A DNA stretch of 64,000 nucleotides from Paucimonas lemoignei (lineage in GTDB: Bacteria > Pseudomonadota > Gammaproteobacteria > Pseudomonadales > Pseudomonadaceae): NCBI GenBank assembly GCA_900475325.1, contig LS483371.1:3844001-3908000 (forward strand), given 5' to 3'. Positions 8,172-17,500 of this stretch are shown here, in pieces; within the stretch, counting starts at the first letter, position 1, and the number at the start of each line of letters is the position of its first letter. The translations under genes and the position numbers were made by a program. The notes beneath the pieces were generated by a model, which saw nothing but the letters and a program-made list of their open reading frames with translations, searched no databases and was not told the origin of the DNA.

Positions 8172-9152
8172 ATGATGAAACTGCACTTCCCTCTCCGCCT
8201 GCTGGTGGCTTTATCTCTGACTGGCGCGTCGTACCTGGTTCAGGCAGCAGACTTTACCGTCGCCTACCAGACCACGGTCGACCCGGCCAAGGTAGCCCAG
8301 GCGGACAGCGCCTATGAAAAAGCCACCGACTCGAAAATCGCCTGGCGCAAATTCGAAAACGGTGCCGACGTCATCACCGCCATCGCCTCCGGTGACGTGC
8401 AGATCGGTTACCTCGGTTCAAGCCCGTTCACCGCTGCAGCCACCCGCAAATTGCCCGTGGAAACCTTTCTGATTGCGACCCAGATCGGCGCCGCTGAAGC
8501 GCTGGTGGCGCGCAATGGTTCCGGGATCAATTCACCCCAGGATCTGATCGGCAAAAAGATCGCCGTGCCGTTCGTGTCCACAGGTCACTACAGCCTGCTG
8601 GCGGCGCTCAAGCACTGGAATATCGACCCGGCGAAAGTGACCATTCTCAACCTCGCCCCACCCGCCATTGCCGCCGCCTGGCAACGCGGTGATATCGACG
8701 CGACTTACGTCTGGGACCCGGCGCTGGGCGTTGCCAAGGAAAGCGGCAAAGTGCTGATCACTTCCGGCGAACTGGCCAAGGTCGGTGCCCCGACATTCGA
8801 TGCCTGGATCGTGCGCAAGGACTTCGCCGCCAAGCACCCGGAGATCGTCAAATCCTTCGCCAAAGTTACCTTGGATGCCTACGCCGACTACCGCAAGGAC
8901 CCGGCTGCCTGGCTGGCCAAGTCCAGCAATGTCGACAAGCTGGTCAAGCTCTCCGGCGCGAAAACCACCGACATCCCCGGCCTGCTGCAAGGCAACGTCT
9001 ACCCACTGGCGGCTGACCAGACTGCCCTGCTCGGCGCACCCACCATCGACGCTGTGACCAAGACCGCTGCGTTCCTCAAGGAGCAGGGCAAGGTCGATGC
9101 CGTGCTGGCCGATTACGCGCCTTATGTCAGCGACAAATTCATCAGCCAATAA
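8172..9152 (+). CDS. tauA: Taurine ABC transporter, periplasmic binding protein
   Basis: The protein has 326 residues, with a signal peptide ending VQA before ADFTVAYQ. TauA hallmarks are the opening strand FTVAYQTTVDPAKVAQ, the segment DVQIGYLGSSPFTAAATRK, and LNLAPPAIAAAWQRGDIDATYVWDPAL. It binds taurine in the periplasm and hands it to TauC/TauB. Two ATG codons lie side by side (8172 and 8175); GGAG is at 8163-8166. It is followed after 15 bp by tauB and then tauC, the standard order. Confidence 0.95.
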   Translation: MMKLHFPLRLLVALSLTGASYLVQAADFTVAYQTTVDPAKVAQADSAYEKATDSKIAWRKFENGADVITAIASGDVQIGYLGSSPFTAAATRKLPVETFLIATQIGAAEALVARNGSGINSPQDLIGKKIAVPFVSTGHYSLLAALKHWNIDPAKVTILNLAPPAIAAAWQRGDIDATYVWDPALGVAKESGKVLITSGELAKVGAPTFDAWIVRKDFAAKHPEIVKSFAKVTLDAYADYRKDPAAWLAKSSNVDKLVKLSGAKTTDIPGLLQGNVYPLAADQTALLGAPTIDAVTKTAAFLKEQGKVDAVLADYAPYVSDKFISQ

Positions 9153-9167
9153 GCGGAGTTTCAGACC

Positions 9168-9959
9168 ATGGCCTTGCTCAAGCTGGAGCGCATCAGCGCA
9201 CAGCACCCCGGCGCCGCCGAGCCGGTGCTGGCGGATATTTCCCTGAGCCTGGGCCCCCGGCAATTGCTGGTGGCGCTGGGCCCGTCGGGCAGCGGCAAGA
9301 CCTCGCTGCTGAACCTGATTGCCGGTTTCGTCGCCCCCAGCGCAGGTGAAATCAGCCTCGACGGCGTTGCTGTGAAAGGCCCGAGTGCTGAGCGTGGCGT
9401 GGTGTTTCAGGACGATGCGTTACTGCCTTGGCAAGACGTACTGACCAATGTCGCGTTCGGCCTGCAACTGGCCGGCGTGCCCCGCGCACAACGTGAAGCC
9501 AAGGCGCGGGAAATGCTGGCGCTGGTGGACCTGGCGGGCTTCGATCAACGGCAGATCTGGCAATTGTCCGGCGGGCAAAAACAGCGTGTCGGCCTGGCTC
9601 GGGCGCTGGCTGCCGACCCTCGGTTGCTGCTGATGGACGAGCCGTTCGGCGCACTGGATGCCTTCACCCGCGAACAGATGCAGGAACTGCTGTTGCAGGT
9701 CTGGCAGCGCACTGCAAAACCGGTGTTTCTGATCACTCACGACATCGAAGAAGCGGTGTTTCTCGCCACCGACCTGATCCTTCTGGCACCCCATCCAGGG
9801 CACATCGCTGAACGTCTGCAACTGGATTTCGGGCAACGCTACGCAGCCGGTGAATCGGCCCGTGCGATTAAATCCGACCCGCGTTTTATCGACACTCGCG
9901 AACATGTGTTGGCCAGCGTCTTTTCCCAGCGCGGCGTTTCCCGGGAGCAGCACGCATGA
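9168..9959 (+). CDS. tauB: Taurine ABC transporter, ATP-binding subunit
   Basis: The protein has 263 residues and is a complete ABC ATPase: Walker [10 protein letters not shown] near residue 42, Q-loop [10 protein letters not shown], signature [15 protein letters not shown], Walker [13 protein letters not shown] and switch His in [10 protein letters not shown]. The DALLPW Q-loop and [10 protein letters not shown] are typical of the TauB/SsuB/NrtD subfamily. It is cytoplasmic and drives TauC. Its last codons overlap the start of tauC by 4 nt, so translation is probably coupled. Confidence 0.95.
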   Translation: MALLKLERISAQHPGAAEPVLADISLSLGPRQLLVALGPSGSGKTSLLNLIAGFVAPSAGEISLDGVAVKGPSAERGVVFQDDALLPWQDVLTNVAFGLQLAGVPRAQREAKAREMLALVDLAGFDQRQIWQLSGGQKQRVGLARALAADPRLLLMDEPFGALDAFTREQMQELLLQVWQRTAKPVFLITHDIEEAVFLATDLILLAPHPGHIAERLQLDFGQRYAAGESARAIKSDPRFIDTREHVLASVFSQRGVSREQHA

Positions 9960-10789
9960 ACAGCTATGAACTGACTCACGAGAAGCCATTAGCCAAAGCG
10001 CCCGCCGCTCAACGCCGTTGGAGCCTGAGCACCCGCGCGATCAGCGTGCTGACGTTGCTGGTGATTCTGGGCGCCTGGTGGCTGGTGACTGCACTGGCGT
10101 TGATCGAACCGTTGTTCTTGCCGCCCCCGTCGGCTGTGCTGGATAAAGCCTGGCTGTTGATGACCAAAGGCTACATGGATTCCACTCTCTGGCAGCATCT
10201 GGGCGCAAGCCTGCAACGCATCGGACTGGCCCTTTTGTTTGCCGTGCTCACGGCCATTCCAGTCGGGATTGCCATCGGCCACAACCGGATTGCCCGGGGT
10301 ATTTTCGACCCGCTGATCGAGTTCTACCGGCCGATTCCGCCGCTGGCCTATCTGCCATTGATTGTGATCTGGTGCGGCATCGGCGAGTTCTCCAAAGTGC
10401 TGCTGATCTATCTGGCGATCTTCGCTCCGATTGCCATCGCTACCGCCACCGGAGTGCGCACTGTCGACCCAACCAAACTGCGCGCCGCGCAATCGCTGGG
10501 GGCGACGCGCTGGCAGCTGATTCGTCACGTGATACTGCCCAGCGCCCTGCCCGACATTCTCACCGGCGTGCGTATTGGGCTCGGCGTGGGCTGGTCGACA
10601 CTGGTGGCTGCCGAGTTGATCGCTGCCACCAGCGGCCTGGGCTTCATGGTCCAGTCAGCGGCGCAGTTTCTGGTCACGGATGTCGTAGTGCTGGGGATTC
10701 TGGTCATCGCCGTGATCGCGTTTGCCATGGAGATGGGCCTGCGTGCGCTGCAACGCCGACTGGTGCCCTGGCATGGGCAGAGTCATTGA
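9956..10789 (+). CDS. tauC: Taurine ABC transporter, permease
   Basis: The protein has 277 residues with about six hydrophobic helices. The EAA loop, which docks the ATPase, reads [26 protein letters not shown]. The region [25 protein letters not shown] is characteristic of TauC/SsuC. It forms the inner-membrane channel for taurine. Its start overlaps the tauB stop. A strong palindrome separates it from tauD. Confidence 0.95.
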   Translation: MNSYELTHEKPLAKAPAAQRRWSLSTRAISVLTLLVILGAWWLVTALALIEPLFLPPPSAVLDKAWLLMTKGYMDSTLWQHLGASLQRIGLALLFAVLTAIPVGIAIGHNRIARGIFDPLIEFYRPIPPLAYLPLIVIWCGIGEFSKVLLIYLAIFAPIAIATATGVRTVDPTKLRAAQSLGATRWQLIRHVILPSALPDILTGVRIGLGVGWSTLVAAELIAATSGLGFMVQSAAQFLVTDVVVLGILVIAVIAFAMEMGLRALQRRLVPWHGQSH

Positions 10790-10808
10790 AATCAAGCAAA
10801 CGAACCCT

Positions 10809-10898
10809 GTGGGAGCGAATTCATTCGCGAAGACGGATGTACAGGCGATGCATATCGGTTGAATGTACCGGCCCTTCGCGAATGAATTCGCTCCCACA
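10809..10898. repeat. Family C-like palindromic repeat between tauC and tauD
   Basis: The arms GTGGGAGCGAATTCATTCGCGAA and its exact reverse complement are separated by about 44 nt. Compared with other family C copies, GAGCTTGCTC is replaced by GAATTCATTC in both arms, so the change is compensated. It may shape tauABC/tauD transcript ends. Confidence 0.85.
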
Positions 10899-10998
10899 GT
10901 AGGACTGCGGGGTGTCAGGCACATCGCATTCGTCGCCGTCGTAACCTTCGACAATTCCCAGAAGATTTGTGCACCAGCAGAAATTTGGAAACCTCGTC

Positions 10999-11832
10999 AT
11001 GCCTCTACACATCGCCCCACTCAGCCCGGCCCTGGGCGCACAGATCAGCGGCCTGGACCTCAGCCAGCAATTGACCGACGCTCAACGCCAGGCCATCGAG
11101 CAGGCGCTGCTCACGCATCAGGTGTTGTTCTTTCGCGATCAGCCCCTGACACCTCAGCAGCACGCGCGCTTTGCCGCGAATTTCGGTGAGCTGCACATCC
11201 ACCCGATTTACCCGAATGTGCCGGAGCAACCCGAAGTCCTGATACTCGACACGGCAGTCACCGACGTGCGCGACAACGCGATCTGGCACACCGACGTGAC
11301 CTTCCTGCCAACCCCCGCTCTGGGCGCGGTGCTCAGTGCCAGGCAAGTACCTGAGTTCGGCGGTGACACCTTGTGGGCCAGTGGTATTGCGGCGTTCGAG
11401 AGTTTGTCGGCGCCCATGCAGGTCTTGCTGGATGGCCTGAGCGCGACCCACGACTTTACCCGGTCGTTTCCGCTGGAGCGTTTCGGCACCAGCCCCGAAG
11501 ACATCGCTCGCTGGGAACAGACCCGCCGCCAACACCCGCCGCTGTCGCATCCAGTGGTACGCACTCACCCCGTCAGCGGACGCAAATCCCTGTTCGTCAA
11601 CGAAGGTTTCACCACGCGCATCAACGAACTGAGCGAGACCGAAAGCGACGCGATGCTGAAGTTTCTGTTCAGCCACGCCACGCGCCCGGAGTTCACGATT
11701 CGCTGGCGCTGGCAGCACCATGACGTGGCCTTCTGGGATAACCGCGTCACCCAGCACTACGCGGTAGACGATTACCGCCCGCAACGGCGGATCATGCATC
11801 GGGCGACGATACTGGGGGATGTACCCGCGTGA
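10999..11832 (+). CDS. tauD: Taurine dioxygenase (Fe(II)/alpha-ketoglutarate-dependent)
   Basis: The protein has 277 residues from the ATG giving [18 protein letters not shown], which matches the usual TauD start; an in-frame GTG 30 nt upstream is less likely. The iron ligands are visible as His97 and Asp99 (WHTDVTF) and His253 (TQHYAV), with the alpha-ketoglutarate-binding Arg in [12 protein letters not shown], all at the spacing known for E. coli TauD (99/101/255). It converts taurine, alpha-ketoglutarate and O2 to sulfite, aminoacetaldehyde, succinate and CO2 in the cytoplasm. It completes the tau pathway, releasing sulfite for assimilation. Confidence 0.95.
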   Translation: MPLHIAPLSPALGAQISGLDLSQQLTDAQRQAIEQALLTHQVLFFRDQPLTPQQHARFAANFGELHIHPIYPNVPEQPEVLILDTAVTDVRDNAIWHTDVTFLPTPALGAVLSARQVPEFGGDTLWASGIAAFESLSAPMQVLLDGLSATHDFTRSFPLERFGTSPEDIARWEQTRRQHPPLSHPVVRTHPVSGRKSLFVNEGFTTRINELSETESDAMLKFLFSHATRPEFTIRWRWQHHDVAFWDNRVTQHYAVDDYRPQRRIMHRATILGDVPA

Positions 11833-12023
11833 AGATCGCTTTAACGCGGCCTGCAAGACACTCATGAAGCGCCGTCTGTTACATGCAATATTTTTATAAT
11901 AACCTTAGGTCAAAATAGAATTTCACAGGCCGCTTCTATAGCCATATGTTGCAGGTACGGACCGGGGCCACCTCCCCGAACACGTCCAACCTCATTCGGT
12001 ATGCAGATAAGAAGGAGCGGTTC

Positions 12024-13112
12024 ATGAGCATCGAATTCATCGGTTACATCGCGACCCAGCCAGGCTCGGAAATTCACCCGCGCAGCGGCCCAACCATCCA
12101 GCCCGAGTACGTGGCAAAAGTCGCCAAGGCCCATGAAGACGCTGGCTTTGATCGCGCGCTGGTCGCCTACCACTCCAACAGCCCGGACAGCGCTTTTGTC
12201 GCCGCCCATGCCAGCAGTGTGACCACCAGGCTGAAATTCCTGATCGCCCACCGCCCCGGCTTTATCTCGCCCACGGTGGCGGCCCGGCAGTTCGCGACGC
12301 TGGATGTATTCAACGGTGGGCGCACCGCGATCCACATCATCACCGGTGGCGACGACAAGGAACTGCGCGCCGACGGCAGCCATATCGGCAAGGATGAGCG
12401 CTACGCCCGCACCGACGAATACCTGGGCATCGTGCGTCAGGAATGGACCCGTGAAAAACCCTTCGACCATCAGGGCAAGTACTACCAGTTCGAAGGCGCG
12501 CACTCGCTGGTCAAATCCCCTCAGCAACCGCACATTCCGGTGTACTTCGGTGGTTCTTCTCCAGCCGCGATAGCCGTCGCAGGCAAGCATGCCGACGTGT
12601 ACGCGCTGTGGGGCGAGACCTACCAGCAAGTGCGCGCGGTGGTCAAAGAGGTCCGCGCCGAAGCCGCCAAACATGGCCGCACTGTACGCTTCAGCCTGTC
12701 GTTGCGGCCGATCCTGGCGGAAACCGAAGAACAAGCCTGGGCCCGCGCCGACAGCATCCTGGAACGCGCCAAGGCCATCGCCGAAGGCAATGGTTTCGTG
12801 CGTCGCGAGCCACCCAACGAAGGTTCGCGTCGCCTGCTGGCAGCGGCCGCGCAAGGTTCGCGTCTGGACAAGCGCCTGTGGACCGGCATCGCCGGATTGC
12901 TGGGCGCTCAGGGCAACTCCACGTCACTGGTGGGCACTCCGGAACAAGTCGCCGAAGCGCTGCTGGACTACTACGACCTGGGCATCACCACCTTTCTGAT
13001 TCGTGGTTTCGACCCGCTGGACGACGCCATCGACTACGGCAAGAAACTGATCCCGCTGACCCGCGAACTGGTGGCCAAGCGCGAGCGCGAAGCTCAGGAA
13101 AAAGTCGCCTGA
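12024..13112 (+). CDS. SsuD-like FMNH2-dependent alkanesulfonate monooxygenase family protein
   Basis: The protein has 362 residues from the ATG preceded by AAGGAG (12012-12017); an upstream in-frame ATG at 11946 lacks a ribosome site. Sequence marks match the SsuD/MsuD branch: IQPEYVAKVAKAHEDAGFDRALVAYHSNSPDS, IAHRPGFISPTVAARQFATLD, GGRTAIHIITGGDDKELRADG, and VPVYFGGSS-like IPVYFGGSSPAA. SsuD releases sulfite and an aldehyde from alkanesulfonates using FMNH2 from SsuE/MsuE. This protein is about 20 residues shorter than E. coli SsuD (381), so the substrate may differ. No flavin reductase lies nearby. An SsuA-like binding protein follows after 74 bp. Confidence 0.88.
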   Translation: MSIEFIGYIATQPGSEIHPRSGPTIQPEYVAKVAKAHEDAGFDRALVAYHSNSPDSAFVAAHASSVTTRLKFLIAHRPGFISPTVAARQFATLDVFNGGRTAIHIITGGDDKELRADGSHIGKDERYARTDEYLGIVRQEWTREKPFDHQGKYYQFEGAHSLVKSPQQPHIPVYFGGSSPAAIAVAGKHADVYALWGETYQQVRAVVKEVRAEAAKHGRTVRFSLSLRPILAETEEQAWARADSILERAKAIAEGNGFVRREPPNEGSRRLLAAAAQGSRLDKRLWTGIAGLLGAQGNSTSLVGTPEQVAEALLDYYDLGITTFLIRGFDPLDDAIDYGKKLIPLTRELVAKREREAQEKVA

Positions 13113-13186
13113 TTCATCCGTTGGTTATGTCCGATGGCGCTTTGGCGCCCTCTTCTGTTTCGCAACCGTCATTTTTCGAGAGCGCC

Positions 13187-14155
13187 ATGCCAAAAACGTT
13201 ATTGAGTAGTCGCCTGCGTCGTCCGCTGCTGGCAGGGCTTGCCATCGCTGCGGCGTGGTCCCTGATGCTTCCGGCCCAGGCTCGGGAAACCGTGCGCATT
13301 GGCTATCAGAAGTCATCAACCCTGATCACCGTATTGAAAACCCAGGGCACCCTGGAGAAAGCGCTGAACGCGGCGAACATCGACGTCAGTTGGCACGAAT
13401 TCCCCAGCGGCCTGCCGCTGCTGGAATCGTTGAACATCGGCAACGTCGACATCAGCGCCGATGTGGCCGACACCGTGCCGATCTTCGCCCAGGCCGCTCA
13501 GGCCCGCCTGACTTACTTCGCCGAAGAAACCCCGTCACCCGCGGCGCAAGCCATCGTGGTGCCCAAGGACTCACCGATTCAGACCCTGGCCGGCCTCAAG
13601 GGTAAAAAAATTGCCGTGACCAAAGCAGCGGGTACCCACTACCTGTTGATCGCTGCGCTGACCCAGGGAGGCCTGAAGTTCTCCGACATTCAGCCCGCCT
13701 ACCTGACCCCGGCCGACGGCCGCGCCGCGTTTGAAAACAACAAAGTGGATGCCTGGGTGACCTGGGAACCCTTCCTCACCACCGTGCAACGTCAATTGCC
13801 GACCCGCACCCTGGCCGATGGCACCGGGCTGGCCAGCTACAAGCGTTATTACCTGACCAGCACGCCTTACGCCAAGGCGCACCCGGAGGTGCTCAAGCTG
13901 GTGTTCGATCAATTGCAGCAGGCCGGCCACTGGGTCAAAGGCCATCCCAAGGATGCGGCGGCATTGCTCGGCCCACTGTGGGGCAACCTTGACCCGGCGA
14001 CCGTGGAAATCGCCAACAGCCACCGCACGTATGAAGTCCGTGCGGTGAAGGCTGATCAGCTCGGCGAACAACAGAAAATCGCCGACGCCTTCTTCGCCGC
14101 CGGGCTTCTGCCCAAAGCGGTGGACGCCAAGGACGTAGAGATCTGGAGGCCCTAA
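13187..14155 (+). CDS. SsuA-like sulfonate ABC transporter binding protein
   Basis: The protein has 322 residues, starting at the ATG that opens a signal peptide (LLAGLAIAAAWSLMLPAQA, then RETVRIGYQKSS). The frame runs far upstream through the monooxygenase gene, but that is a shadow. The fold signature is SsuA-like: WHEFPSGLPLLESLNIGNVDI, ADTVPIFAQAAQARL, LKGKKIAVTKAAGTHYLL and DAWVTWEPFL. It should be periplasmic, and it probably shares the SsuD-like gene's transcript. No permease follows directly; the next gene is a second binding protein. Confidence 0.9.
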   Translation: MPKTLLSSRLRRPLLAGLAIAAAWSLMLPAQARETVRIGYQKSSTLITVLKTQGTLEKALNAANIDVSWHEFPSGLPLLESLNIGNVDISADVADTVPIFAQAAQARLTYFAEETPSPAAQAIVVPKDSPIQTLAGLKGKKIAVTKAAGTHYLLIAALTQGGLKFSDIQPAYLTPADGRAAFENNKVDAWVTWEPFLTTVQRQLPTRTLADGTGLASYKRYYLTSTPYAKAHPEVLKLVFDQLQQAGHWVKGHPKDAAALLGPLWGNLDPATVEIANSHRTYEVRAVKADQLGEQQKIADAFFAAGLLPKAVDAKDVEIWRP

Positions 14156-14206
14156 GGGTATTCATCTGCAGACGCTACTGCAGGGTGAGAACGGTGGTGT
14201 GTCAGG

Positions 14207-14356
14207 CAAATTGCTTTCGCAGCCTTCGGCAGCTCCTACAGTCCACGTCAGGTCAGGCGCACCTCGGACCTGTAGGAGCTGACCGAGGTTACGAGGGCTG
14301 CGAAAGCGGCCCGCCTGACACGCCACGATTCGCAGCCTTCGGCAGCTCCTACAGGT
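14207..14356. repeat. Family A palindromic repeats (one half plus one full copy)
   Basis: A half repeat TTCGCAGCCTTCGGCAGCTC at 14215-14239 is followed by a full hairpin from CTGTAGGAGCTGACCGAGG (14270) to the matching CTCCTACAGG (14354). They separate the SsuD/SsuA-like pair from the next transport unit and may end that transcript. Confidence 0.8.
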
Positions 14357-14466
14357 GGCCTCGCACAACTGTTTGCTCAGCAACAGCCGTTCAACACACT
14401 GTTCGTCCACCGACAGCAAACCTCGCGAGCACCCGCCTCCACCCCGCGTAAGGCGCCCCACATTCG

Positions 14467-14484
14467 TTGGCACAGAGCCTGCAA
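14467..14484 (+). promoter_or_regulatory. Candidate sigma-54 (-24/-12) promoter
   Basis: The sequence TTGGCACAGAGCCTGCAA carries GG at 14469-14470 and GC at 14481-14482, exactly 12 nt apart. It matches the YTGGCACG-N4-TTGCW consensus at most positions (TTGC reads CTGC). The predicted start point is near 14494, about 80 nt before the binding-protein ATG. In pseudomonads SfnR-type sigma-54 activators control sulfone/sulfonate genes, so context supports the site. It has not been tested. Confidence 0.5.
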
Positions 14485-14572
14485 TATTCCTTTTAAGCAG
14501 CTAGCCATCAAGCCAACTGCCATTTTTTGAATAAGAAAAACCTTAATACACCGCCTTGTCTGGAGCCGTTCC

Positions 14573-15568
14573 ATGAACGCAAAAACCCTGTTCTCGTTTA
14601 CCCGCGTCAAGCTGTTGATCGGTGCCAGCGTGTTGGCCCTTGGCATCCAGCCAATGGCTCATGCGGCTGAGACCGCCCCCGCCGAAGTGAACCTGGATTA
14701 CGCCTATTACTCGCCCGTGAGCCTGGTGCTCAAGCACTTTGGCTGGCTGGAAAAAGCCCTGCCCAACAGCAAGGTGGGCTGGGTGCTGAGCCAGGGCAGT
14801 AACCGTTCGCTGGAGTACTTGAACAGCGGCGGCGTTGATTTCGCTTCCTCGGCCAGCCTGGCGGCGGTGCTCAGCCGGGCCAATGGCAGCCCGATCAAGT
14901 CGGTGTATGTCTACAGCCGTGCCGAATGGACCGCGTTGCTGGTGCGCAAGGATTCGCCTTACCAGAGCATCGCCGACCTCAACGGCAAAAAAATCGCCGC
15001 CACCAAAGGCACCGATCCGTACCTGTTCACCTTGCGGGCGTTGCAGAACGCAGGCCTGACCAAGAACGATGTTGAGCTGGTGCATCTGCAACACCCCGAT
15101 GGCCGTACTGCGCTGGAAAAAGGTGACGTGGATGCCTGGGCGGGCCTTGATCCGCACATGGCCGCCAGTCAGGTTCAGGCCGGTTCGCGCCTGCTGTACC
15201 GCAACACCGACTTCAACAGTTACGGCGTACTCAGCGTCACCGACAAGTTCGCCAAGGAACATCCGCAGACCATCGAAACCGTACTCAGCGCGTACGAAAA
15301 AGCCCGTGAGTGGTCGGTCAAGCACCCAGACGAACTGGCTGCGCTGCTGGCCAAGGAATCCGGCCTGCCCCTGGACGTCGCCAAACTGCAACTGTCGCGC
15401 ACTGACCTGAGCACTCCGCAACTGAGCGCCAAGGACGTGGCCTCGTCCAAGGATGCTGCGCCGATTCTGGTGTCAGAAGAACTGGTGCGCCGAGGCGTGA
15501 ATGTGGATCAGGTTATTGATCAGTTGATCGATACCGGGTTCAGCAAGACGTTGACGGCGAGTCAGTGA
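14573..15568 (+). CDS. SsuA-like ABC transporter binding protein (sigma-54-linked unit)
   Basis: The protein has 331 residues with a signal peptide ending MAHA before AETAPAEVNLDY. The mature part follows the SsuA/NrtA pattern: YYSPVSLVLKHFGWLEKALP, WVLSQGSNRSLEYLNSGGVDFASSAS, LNGKKIAATKGTDPYLF and DAWAGLDPHMA. It is more divergent from classic SsuA than its two neighbours. A permease and an ATPase follow after a palindromic repeat, which makes this the one complete new importer in the cluster. The ligand is probably a sulfonate or sulfate ester, by context. Confidence 0.88.
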   Translation: MNAKTLFSFTRVKLLIGASVLALGIQPMAHAAETAPAEVNLDYAYYSPVSLVLKHFGWLEKALPNSKVGWVLSQGSNRSLEYLNSGGVDFASSASLAAVLSRANGSPIKSVYVYSRAEWTALLVRKDSPYQSIADLNGKKIAATKGTDPYLFTLRALQNAGLTKNDVELVHLQHPDGRTALEKGDVDAWAGLDPHMAASQVQAGSRLLYRNTDFNSYGVLSVTDKFAKEHPQTIETVLSAYEKAREWSVKHPDELAALLAKESGLPLDVAKLQLSRTDLSTPQLSAKDVASSKDAAPILVSEELVRRGVNVDQVIDQLIDTGFSKTLTASQ

Positions 15569-15619
15569 AACGTCACGCGACATAAAAAATTCTATGTTCG
15601 CCTGCAATGCACATTTCTC

Positions 15620-15709
15620 GTGGGACCGGCTTTAGCCGGGAAGGCGGCATTCCTGGTGACGCATATGCAGAGAATGTCCCGGCCTCTTCCCGGCTAAAGC
15701 CGGTCCCAC
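15620..15709. repeat. Family B palindromic repeat between binding-protein and permease genes
   Basis: The arms GTGGGACCGGCTTTAGCCGG and its reverse complement face each other across about 40 nt. Such a hairpin between a binding-protein gene and its membrane genes can stabilise the upstream message and lower downstream expression, as REP elements do in other ABC operons. That role is inferred. Confidence 0.85.
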
Positions 15710-15768
15710 CTGGAATGCGGGCACCGCTCCCATAGGGTCCGACGCGACTTCAGCCAAAAGAGAACTCC

Positions 15769-16602
15769 ATGACCAGCAAAAGCAAAGACTTGCCCGCGCC
15801 ACTCGCGCTGGCTGTGCCCTCTTCCAGCGGTCGCTGGAAACAGCGCGGCAAAGGCCTGGTGTTGCCGATCCTGATCCTCGTCCTGCTGGAAGTGATCGTG
15901 CGCATCGGCTGGTTGCCGTCGTACCAGATGCCCGCCCCCAGCGAGATTGCCCTGACCCTCGGCGATCTCGCTGAAGGCCCTTTGTGGAAACACATCAGCG
16001 CCAGCCTGCTGCGGGTGTTGATCGGCTTCGGCATCGGCGCCAGCCTGGCGTTGATTTTTGCCGCCTGGGTTGGCCTGAGCCGCGAAGCCGAAGCCTATCT
16101 GGAACCAACCTTCGCCGGTTTGCGCTCGATCCCCAGCCTGGCCTGGGTGCCGCTGCTGCTGTTGTGGCTGGGCATCGACGAGACCTCGAAAATTGTCCTG
16201 ATCGCCATTGGCGCGTTCTTCCCGGTGTACCTCAACGGGGTCGCGGCGATCCGAAATATTGATCGCAAACTGGTGGAAGTGGGCCAGATGTATGGCTTCA
16301 ATCGCGGCCGCCTGATCCGCCGGATTCTACTGCCCGCCGCCCTGCCCGGCCTGTTTACCGGCTTGCGCAGCGGCATGAGCCTGGCATGGATGTTTCTGGT
16401 GGCGGCGGAGTTGATCGCCGCCACCAAGGGCCTGGGCTATTTGCTAAGCGACGGTCGGGAAACCTCACGCCCGGACATCGTGCTCGCGGCGATCATCGTG
16501 CTGGCCGTGCTCGGCAAGATCAGCGACGGCTTCCTGGCCAGCCTGGAAAAACGCTTCCTGGCCTGGCGTGACACCTTCAGCGGTCAAGGCACCGGAGACT
16601 GA
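15769..16602 (+). CDS. SsuC-like ABC transporter permease
   Basis: The protein has 277 residues with six likely membrane helices after a polar N-terminal 27 residues. The ATPase-docking EAA loop is EVGQMYGFNRGRLIRRILLPAALPGLFTGLR. The segments LRSIPSLAWVPLLLLWLGIDETSK and [15 protein letters not shown] are typical of SsuC/TauC permeases. It sits 3 nt before the ATPase gene, so the two are surely co-transcribed. Confidence 0.92.
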   Translation: MTSKSKDLPAPLALAVPSSSGRWKQRGKGLVLPILILVLLEVIVRIGWLPSYQMPAPSEIALTLGDLAEGPLWKHISASLLRVLIGFGIGASLALIFAAWVGLSREAEAYLEPTFAGLRSIPSLAWVPLLLLWLGIDETSKIVLIAIGAFFPVYLNGVAAIRNIDRKLVEVGQMYGFNRGRLIRRILLPAALPGLFTGLRSGMSLAWMFLVAAELIAATKGLGYLLSDGRETSRPDIVLAAIIVLAVLGKISDGFLASLEKRFLAWRDTFSGQGTGD

Positions 16603-16605
16603 ATC

Positions 16606-17349
16606 ATGACTGACGCCCTACTTAACAATACCCAGCAAGGCAGCGTGCTGCTGGACATCAATGTCGAGCGCAAATCGTTCGGCAGCACCACCGTGCTGCA
16701 CAACGTGCACCTGCGATTGCACGATCGGGAAGTGATCAGCCTGCTGGGCCCCAGCGGCTGCGGCAAAAGCACGCTGTTGCGCATCGTGGCAGGGCTGGAA
16801 AAGGACTATCAGGGCCAGCTCAAGCGCAGCGACGACGAGGTGGCGTTCGTGTTCCAGGAACCGCGCCTGATGCCCTGGCTGACCGTGGAGCAGAACATCG
16901 GATTCAGCGACGACAAGCACTACGACAAGGACTGGGTCGCGCAGTTGATTGATGAAGTCGGCCTGGGCGGGTTTGCCGAGGCGCTGCCCAAGGCACTGTC
17001 GGGCGGCATGGCCCAGCGGGTGGCCATTGCACGCGGGCTGTATTCACATCCCAAGGTATTGCTGCTGGACGAACCGTTCAGTGCGGTCGACGCCTTCACC
17101 CGCATGAAGCTGCAGGACCTGTTGCTGCAACTGGCCCAGCGGCATGCCATCGCCTTGCTGCTGGTAACCCATGATGTGGATGAAGCGCTGTACCTGAGTG
17201 ATCGGGTGTTGGTAATGGGCAACCGGCCCAGCAGCATTCGTCAGGAGCTGGTGGTGGAACTGGACCATCCTCGGGATCGGCGGGACTCGACGTTGGCGAG
17301 CTTGAAGGCGTTGTCGCTGACGGAGTTGCAGCAGGCGCATGTGATTTGA
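16606..17349 (+). CDS. SsuB-like ABC transporter ATP-binding protein
   Basis: The protein has 247 residues: Walker A GPSGCGKST near residue 49, Q-loop VFQEPRLMPWL, signature LSGGMAQRVAIARGL, Walker B VLLLDEPFSAVD and switch VTHDVDEAL. The EPRLMPW Q-loop places it with SsuB/TauB-type importers. It powers the permease encoded just upstream and presumably the binding protein of the same unit. A family A palindrome follows its stop and probably closes the transcript. Confidence 0.93.
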   Translation: MTDALLNNTQQGSVLLDINVERKSFGSTTVLHNVHLRLHDREVISLLGPSGCGKSTLLRIVAGLEKDYQGQLKRSDDEVAFVFQEPRLMPWLTVEQNIGFSDDKHYDKDWVAQLIDEVGLGGFAEALPKALSGGMAQRVAIARGLYSHPKVLLLDEPFSAVDAFTRMKLQDLLLQLAQRHAIALLLVTHDVDEALYLSDRVLVMGNRPSSIRQELVVELDHPRDRRDSTLASLKALSLTELQQAHVI

Positions 17350-17379
17350 TCAAGGCAGTTATTGGCTGAAATAAATGCC

Positions 17380-17463
17380 CTGTAGGAGCTGCCGAAGGCT
17401 GCGAACGGCGGTGCGTCAGACAAACCGCTTCGCAGCCCTCGTAACCTCGGACAGCTTCTGCAA
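17380..17463. repeat. Family A palindromic repeat between convergent ABC genes
   Basis: An imperfect hairpin from CTGTAGGAGCTGCCGAAGGC to the degenerate arm AACCTCGGACAGCTTCTGC. It lies between the ends of a plus-strand and a minus-strand ATPase gene, where a shared terminator would be expected. Confidence 0.75.
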
Positions 17464-17500
17464 CACAGCGGTGTGCCTGACGCAAAACTTATAATTTGCA

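Noticed and set aside
12608..13186. In-frame upstream extension of the SsuA-like binding protein by 193 codons
   Set aside because: It runs through the SsuD-like gene in another frame and would bury the signal peptide; the ATG at 13187 is the sound start.
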